Assembly: GCF_014696825.1 (NCBI RefSeq)
Contig: NZ_JACJQU010000007.1
Coordinates: forward strand, 186,001 to 250,000
DNA: 64,000 bases
Direction: 5' to 3'
Source of the DNA: Anabaena sphaerica FACHB-251
Lineage (GTDB): Bacteria; Cyanobacteriota; Cyanobacteriia; Cyanobacteriales; Nostocaceae
Part shown: piece after piece, positions 59,374 through 64,000 of the stretch
Numbering within the stretch: the stretch's first letter is position 1
Layout: each line of letters opens with the position of its first letter
The notes under the pieces: model-generated
The model's input: the letters and a program-made list of their open reading frames with translations, nothing else
Told to the model about the DNA's origin: nothing
The model's database searches: none
Translations under genes and position numbers: made by a program

Positions 59374-60186
59374 ATGATGAATTTGCAAAAATATATTAAT
59401 TCTCTCTTCAAAATTGCGATCGCACTTTCTCCATCCCTGATCATTATATCTACCTTTTCTTTACCCTCACTAGCACAACCTACCCCAACCCCAGGGCTTA
59501 GATTTCCTGAAGCACCTAACCGAGACAGCCCAGAAAGAACAGGTGCAGGAGGAAGACGGATTCAATTCCCATCGGGACAAGACCGAGGTAAACCTCAAAG
59601 AACAGGTGCAGGAGGAAGAAGGGGAAGGCAAAACTCTTGTATTATTACCGATAATGGCCAACCATCACTAACAGCCTTAATGCCGACAAGCGATAATCAG
59701 GGACAAACAGTGGTTGAAAATCCGAAATTGTATGTGTATGTTCCCAAAACTACGACACAAACTGGAGAATTTGTAGTCATAGATGATGAGGGAAATGAAG
59801 TTTACGAAACTAATTTTACACCACCTACTCAACCGGGAATAGTTCAACTGAGCATCCCAACCAGTGCTTCCTTAAAAACAGGCAAAAAATATTTCTGGTA
59901 CTTCACTTTAATTTGTAATTCTGAAGATAGAAGTCAGGATGAATATGTATCTGGTTCATTGGAACGTACTACACTAGGTTCACTATTAAATAGCTCCCTT
60001 CAGCAAGCAACACCTCTCAAGAAAGCTGAAATTTATGCAAAGAATAAGATTTGGTATGAAACTATCAGTAATGTTGCTTCCTTGCGTACTGAAGATCCAG
60101 AGGTATGGACAGACTTGTTAAAATCAGTTGGTCTAGAAGATTTTGCCCAAGCACCTTTCGTTGACTTTGGTAAACCAAAACCTTAA
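59374..60186 (+). CDS. Secreted DUF928 family protein
   Basis: 270 residues. A signal peptide (IALSPSLIIISTFSLPSLA, cleavage about residue 35) precedes a basic Gly/Arg-rich stretch in which RTGAGGRR occurs twice (about 52-60 and 74-82). The DUF928 core follows: LTALMPTSDNQGQTVVENPK, LYVYVPKTT and a KKYFWYFTLIC motif. DUF928 proteins are cyanobacterial, often near CHAT or adenylate cyclase genes. None is here. Function unknown. Confidence 0.83.
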   Translation: MMNLQKYINSLFKIAIALSPSLIIISTFSLPSLAQPTPTPGLRFPEAPNRDSPERTGAGGRRIQFPSGQDRGKPQRTGAGGRRGRQNSCIITDNGQPSLTALMPTSDNQGQTVVENPKLYVYVPKTTTQTGEFVVIDDEGNEVYETNFTPPTQPGIVQLSIPTSASLKTGKKYFWYFTLICNSEDRSQDEYVSGSLERTTLGSLLNSSLQQATPLKKAEIYAKNKIWYETISNVASLRTEDPEVWTDLLKSVGLEDFAQAPFVDFGKPKP

Positions 60187-60197
60187 TTTGGTCAACT

Positions 60198-60494
60198 CTA
60201 TTCCCAAGTTCCTACATCCCGCAATACATGGGGTATTTCTCCCTGTGATAAGGGAAACTCTAATATAGTTTCCCTATAACCCAAATATCCCGATTCAGTA
60301 AAAGACATCAACATCCGCGCTAGTGCTAACCACACCTCAGACTCATATTCCCAATCACCAGCACGTCTAGCACGACCAGCTATAGAACGTAACGCCCAAA
60401 AATACGAATTTCTTACCACTGACCCACCTTTTTTAAATTCAGGTACATCCTCGTGATGAAGAAATAAAACATTATTGTCAATTCTCGCTCTCAT
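60198..60494 (-). CDS. Small conserved-looking protein of unknown function
   Basis: 98 residues, not recognised as any family. The composition is protein-like, with RSIAGRARRAGDWEYESEVW and LGYRETILEFPLSQGE, and no signal or membrane helix. It is convergent with the DUF928 gene, 11 bases apart. A type III MITE starts 28 bases upstream of its ATG and is followed by two further elements, so its native promoter is probably lost or replaced. Confidence 0.6.
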   Translation of the reverse strand: MRARIDNNVLFLHHEDVPEFKKGGSVVRNSYFWALRSIAGRARRAGDWEYESEVWLALARMLMSFTESGYLGYRETILEFPLSQGEIPHVLRDVGTWE

Positions 60495-60521
60495 AGCAAT
60501 TTTATATTTTAGGTAATGATA

Positions 60522-60666
60522 TAGGAATCCGGTTTGATTCCTGAATTTACTCGTAGAGGTAGGGAACAGGGAACAGGCAACAGGGAACAGAAAAGAAGGA
60601 ATACAAGGTGTACTGAGTTTGTATGGCTACGCCACGCAAGCTATCAAAAATCAAATAGGAGTCCTA
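60522..60666. mobile_element. MITE type III, copy 3
   Basis: 145 bp with ends TAGGAATCCGGTTTGATT and CAAATAGGAGTCCTA, flanked by TA at 60520-60521 and 60667-60668. Inverted relative to 45596-45740 and nearly the same in sequence. Its right-hand TA is also the left-hand TA of the next element. Confidence 0.85.
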
Positions 60667-60668
60667 TA

Positions 60669-60807
60669 AGTAAGTGGGCGTTAAAAAATATAATATAAAC
60701 CTAACCCCCCAGCCCCCTTCCCTACTAGGGAAGGGGGAGTCAAAGCCTCTCCCCTGGTAGGGGAGAGGTTTGGAGAGAGGTTTTATATTTAATTGTGCCA
60801 AGTTACT
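60669..60807. mobile_element. MITE type A, copy 3 (inverted)
   Basis: 139 bp, ends AGTAAGTGGGC and CCAAGTTACT, flanked by TA at 60667-60668 and 60808-60809. It directly abuts the type III element on its left. Confidence 0.9.
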
Positions 60808-60815
60808 TAGTAATC

Positions 60816-60928
60816 AGGACTTACGCAAAACAGAACCGAAGTAGGGGTAATACCGCAACGGGCAAGCAAGCTACATGAATTACCCCTACGCAAGAATCAA
60901 GTTTTGAGTTCAATCTTGCGTAAGTCCT
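60816..60928. mobile_element. MITE type II, copy 2 (inverted)
   Basis: 113 bp, the same length as 40765-40877 and its inverse in orientation. Ends AGGACTTACGCAAAA and CTTGCGTAAGTCCT. AGTAAT occurs on both sides, a possible short target duplication. Confidence 0.85.
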
Positions 60929-60971
60929 AGTAATATTAAACAATAAGATATCCAAATATTTTTATAAAAAA

Positions 60972-61050
60972 GTAGGTTCGGTTGAGTTAGGAAACCCAAC
61001 ATCATTATTAAAGTTTTTGTTGGGTTGCGCTGTCGCTTGAACCAACCTAC
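60972..61050. repeat. Imperfect palindromic repeat (GTAGGTTGGGTT type), copy 2
   Basis: GTAGGTTCGGTTGA and TTGAACCAACCTAC are inverted ends, and the core GGAAACCCAACAT and TGGGTTGCGCTGTCGCTT matches the copy at 1629-1719. It lies 14 bases after the TonB-receptor stop, where it could act as that gene's 3' hairpin. Confidence 0.75.
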
Positions 61051-61063
61051 ATAAATGGAGAAA

Positions 61064-63145
61064 TTATATATTCGTAGTTAAACCCAGCCGAAAAGTAAAC
61101 CCAGGACTATAAATCCGATTAACTCGTTCATATTGTTCACCCAGTAAATTTTCTAAGTAAACAGTCAGTCCTAAATTTTTACTTACAGGAATTCGACCAC
61201 TCAAATCTAAATTCACAAAAGATGGCGAGAAATCTGTACTTTTATCACCACCAGCAGTATTGGCAAAAACAGAGCGACGAGTACCACTATTATAAGTCAG
61301 ATACAAATTAGCTTGCCATCCATCCTTTTGATAACCAATTCCACTTTGCAACAAAGAGAAAGGAATTAAACCTAATTGTAACCCTTTATCTGTTCCCGTT
61401 TTGATTTGGGCATCTGTATAAGTATAGTTAACAAAAGTAGACCAATCACGAGCTATTTTTAATTGCAAAGCAGCTTCTAAACCATTGGTATCTACTAAGC
61501 CGATATTTTCCCATCTCCCACTAATAACTCCTAACCGATTATCTAAACTGCTGCCAAAATAAGTAAACTGTGCCAGCAATTTACTAGATAAATTAATATC
61601 CACTCCCGCAGTCCAAGTTGAACCAGTTTCTGGTTTTAAATCCGGGTTGGGATTCCAATTATGAACCGTATCAAAAACATATAATTGATCTAAACCTGGA
61701 TTGCGTTGCGCTCCAGCCCAACTTCCGCGAATTGCAACTACAGGATTAAGGGCATAACGTAAGCCAACACTAGGATTAAAATAACTACCAAACTGGCTAT
61801 CAAAGCTTTGTCTTAACCCTAAATCAACTAGCAAAGCATCACTAATATTCCATGTATTAACAGCAAATAAAGCCGTATTTAAAACATTTCTATCTTCCTT
61901 TTCATTTTTATCAGCAAGAGTCGGGTTTGTACTTAAAACATCCCCCTTTAAGTTAGTATTCTGTAAATCAATACCCCAACGCAATTGATTATTTTGACTC
62001 AGTTTCCACTCGTGATCAACCCTGGCCGATATCTGTTTAGTATCTAAAACTCCAGTTCGGTAAAATCCCAGTCCTGTTGGTCCATAAGTGCTAAAGTAAT
62101 TTTGGTTATAACCGATGGTAGTTGTCAGATTTGAGTCGTTATCCTTACCCAGTCGAGTTTTCCAAGATAAGCCAATATTCAACCCATCATGGTCTAATCT
62201 ATCTCTTTGCAAAGGAAACCCAAAATAAATTAAACCCCGACGACTGCTAAGTGTAGTAACATCTAAATTCAAAGAATTTTTAGCATCTAAATCTAAACCA
62301 ATACTACCAAAATAGGTACTCTTTGCAGTATCAGCATTGAATAAAAAACCTTCGTTATCACGATTTGCAGCACCAACAGGAACACGGTAACGGTTATCTA
62401 TAAAATATCTTTCAAAGCTAAAGTTATATTTTACTTTATTAGCTGAACCAGCATAAGTTATCTGTTGATTATTTAAACTCAATGAGCCAAATTCTATACT
62501 ACCAGTTAATTTTGGCTGACTATAACCTTCTTTGGTAATTATATTAACAATTCCTCCAAAAGCTGAGGAACCATATAACGAGGAAGCAGCACCGCTATAT
62601 AATTCAACTCTTTCAATTGACTCTACAGGAATGCTATTTAAATCTGTGCTACCGTGATAATTGTTGATATTTGTGTTTATAGGTCTACCGTTAATCAAGA
62701 AAACAGATTGATTAATAGATGCACCACGATAGTATGTACCTGTGTGAATATCTGCACCATGTCCGACATCATTGATAGCAAAACCAGGCATTCTTTTTAA
62801 AACATCAGCGACGCTAGTAGCACCTTGTTTTTGAATTTCTTCTTTTTCAATTACATAAATTGGTGTAGATTCGGGTAAAGCGTCTTTTTCTCCAATTGCT
62901 TCTATGGAAATATCTGCATCATTTGTAGGAGTTAAATCTTCTTCTGGCTCAATTTCTGGCTCAACTTCATTTGCTGCGGGTTGTTGAGTTAATAATTTTG
63001 CATTTGTGGCGGGTATTTGGATTTCATTTAAACTAGGAATATGTGAATTTATGACGTTATCTTTAGTTTCATTATCATCAGCTACAGCAGGAAAAGCTAC
63101 CAGTAAACTTAGTAAAGAAACTGGTAAAAAAAAACTCTTATTCAT
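61064..63145 (-). CDS. TonB-dependent outer-membrane receptor
   Basis: About 693 residues from the preferred ATG at 63145. The open frame runs to 63226, but only the inner start puts the signal peptide (FFLPVSLLSLLVAFPAVA) at the N-terminus. An acidic, Pro-rich spacer precedes the plug domain (TSVADVLKRMPGFAINDVGH, about 115-135; GAASSLYGSSAFGGIVNIIT near 190), then a 22-strand-type barrel ending in LENLLGEQYERV and a C-terminal beta signal ending in Ile. It should import a siderophore, cobalamin or other scarce ligand. No siderophore genes are nearby. A TonB-family gene lies about 315 bases upstream on the same strand. Confidence 0.9.
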   Translation of the reverse strand: MNKSFFLPVSLLSLLVAFPAVADDNETKDNVINSHIPSLNEIQIPATNAKLLTQQPAANEVEPEIEPEEDLTPTNDADISIEAIGEKDALPESTPIYVIEKEEIQKQGATSVADVLKRMPGFAINDVGHGADIHTGTYYRGASINQSVFLINGRPINTNINNYHGSTDLNSIPVESIERVELYSGAASSLYGSSAFGGIVNIITKEGYSQPKLTGSIEFGSLSLNNQQITYAGSANKVKYNFSFERYFIDNRYRVPVGAANRDNEGFLFNADTAKSTYFGSIGLDLDAKNSLNLDVTTLSSRRGLIYFGFPLQRDRLDHDGLNIGLSWKTRLGKDNDSNLTTTIGYNQNYFSTYGPTGLGFYRTGVLDTKQISARVDHEWKLSQNNQLRWGIDLQNTNLKGDVLSTNPTLADKNEKEDRNVLNTALFAVNTWNISDALLVDLGLRQSFDSQFGSYFNPSVGLRYALNPVVAIRGSWAGAQRNPGLDQLYVFDTVHNWNPNPDLKPETGSTWTAGVDINLSSKLLAQFTYFGSSLDNRLGVISGRWENIGLVDTNGLEAALQLKIARDWSTFVNYTYTDAQIKTGTDKGLQLGLIPFSLLQSGIGYQKDGWQANLYLTYNSGTRRSVFANTAGGDKSTDFSPSFVNLDLSGRIPVSKNLGLTVYLENLLGEQYERVNRIYSPGFTFRLGLTTNI

Positions 63146-63212
63146 ATTTCTGATCTCACACCTGGTAAAAACAAATGCAAGTATTGTCTCTATTAATAAA
63201 AAACTTGTCAAA

Positions 63213-63259
63213 AGACAAGCTGTCATATTTCAGATTCCCGACTTCTTCAAGAAGTTGGG
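63213..63259. repeat. Two hairpins upstream of the TonB receptor
   Basis: CTTGTC/GACAAG (63213-63228) and CCCGACTTCTT/AAGAAGTTGGG (63237-63259). The second is a relative of the hairpin after truB. They lie between the TonB-family gene and the receptor and could end or modulate a shared transcript. Confidence 0.6.
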
Positions 63260-63460
63260 GATGTTTAAGAAGTTGGGATATTGTTCTTTAATGGTTCTTC
63301 GGTACTTGTTATGCTAAATTACCAATCGTGTATAAAGGGAACAGGGGGAAGAGACAATATTTTTCCATAATGTTAAAAATTATGGTTTAGTTCCTATACA
63401 TACTAAGCTTCCTGAGATTTTTTTGTCTAGATTTTGCATATTAGGTACGGAAGAACCTCT

Positions 63461-64000
63461 TTAATTACTATTTTCTGAATTCTTATTTGACTCAGGAGGG
63501 GTTGTAGAAGAAGGTGCAGCTACTTCCTCAGTTCTACTTTCATCAGCCTGATTATTTGTATCCGATTTGACTGGTTGACTGGGGGGAGTTGGGGTAGAAG
63601 CATCTTTTTCAGGTTTTTTCTGTGCTGCTTCTCTCTGTGTTTCTCTTCGTCGTTCTTGAAGTTTGCGGTGACGCTGTGATCCTTGAATAGCAAAATTAAC
63701 TGAAGCTCGCACTCCTTGTCTACCAGCATCTGTAGGTTTTAATTTCCATTCTTGTGCTGCTTGTTGAGCAGCTTCATCTAGTTCGCTATCACCACTGGAA
63801 CGAATTAACCGCACAAGAGTAACATTACCATGAGCATCTGTATCAATAGCAACTTCTGCTTTACCTTCTATACCCCGCCGTCTCGCTCTATCTGGATATT
63901 TGATATCACATCTAATACAATCTGCTCGATTTAATTTTGAACCATTTTCTTGAGGAGGTTTTGGTGCTGTCGCTACTGGTGTATCCTCTTTTTTTGGTTT
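63461..64000 (-). CDS. TonB-family protein, C-terminal part (partial)
   Basis: The frame is open from the right edge to the stop at 63461, about 179 residues. A Pro/Lys-rich stretch (EDTPVATAPKPPQENG) leads to a TonB C-terminal domain: YPDRARRRGIEGKAEVAIDT, then VTLVRLIRSSGDSELDEAA and WKLKPTDAGRQGVRASVNFA. An unusual hydrophilic tail of some 80 residues follows, rich in Arg/Gln/Glu and then Ser/Thr/Pro. TonB links inner-membrane proton force to receptors such as the one downstream. The N-terminal anchor lies outside the window. Confidence 0.85.
   Translation of the reverse strand, partial: KPKKEDTPVATAPKPPQENGSKLNRADCIRCDIKYPDRARRRGIEGKAEVAIDTDAHGNVTLVRLIRSSGDSELDEAAQQAAQEWKLKPTDAGRQGVRASVNFAIQGSQRHRKLQERRRETQREAAQKKPEKDASTPTPPSQPVKSDTNNQADESRTEEVAAPSSTTPPESNKNSENSN

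Overview
The window is AT-rich chromosomal DNA from a filamentous, heterocyst-forming cyanobacterium (Nostocales). The signs are heterocyst-glycolipid (hgl/hgd) genes, a Pix/Ptx-type phototaxis operon with a seven-GAF photoreceptor, scattered GCGATCGC (HIP1) octamers, heptamer short tandem repeats and many small non-autonomous inverted-repeat elements. I cannot name the genus from sequence alone.

Layout. 1-8972 (minus): a PfaA/HglE-type polyketide synthase operon that reads off the left edge, in the order HglE-like KS-AT-ACP-ACP-KR(N half), KR(C half)-DH, KS, then the start of another KS-type protein. After a 1.76 kb gene-free gap, 10735-18481 (plus) carries hgdB, hgdC, an epimerase, a GT2 enzyme, a DUF2141 protein, a processive-type GT2 and an HglT-like GT4. 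Together these should make, glycosylate and export the long-chain polyol glycolipids of the heterocyst envelope. 18482-19800 has no gene but holds two RNA-like segments with terminators. 19801-31342 is a complete pixGHIJL-like (ptx-like) chemotaxis operon. 31585 is an orphan Vsr/DUF559-like nuclease. 32485-35697 (minus) is a potA-potD-potB polyamine ABC system with only one permease. 35999-42934 holds PBP2, a VanY-type peptidase, an AEC carrier, DUF29, a phosphoribosyltransferase and a GPH sugar symporter. 42931-46482 is a decaying accessory stretch with a methyltransferase, chrA and two pseudogenes (DUF3037 and aldo/keto reductase), each broken by a MITE. 46678-50933 has a GDPD and two more PATAN (PixG/PatA-like) genes, one lacking its receiver. 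51434-60494 is mostly housekeeping or conserved genes (ligA, a GNAT, EamA, a DUF1400 hydrolase, truB, DUF928, one unknown). 61064-64000 (minus) has a TonB-dependent receptor and a TonB-family protein running off the right edge.

The best-supported new observations come from small mobile elements. Removing the elements plus one TA copy restores open reading frames at two pseudogenes, which fixes the TA target duplication. A third copy sits exactly in the pixH stop codon and turns TAG into TAA without changing the protein. Other points worth checking are the PfaA-type ketoreductase split between two polypeptides, intergenic repeat sequence absorbed into HglE linkers, the seven-GAF bilin array with one candidate dual-cysteine domain, and two candidate small RNAs next to the phototaxis operon.
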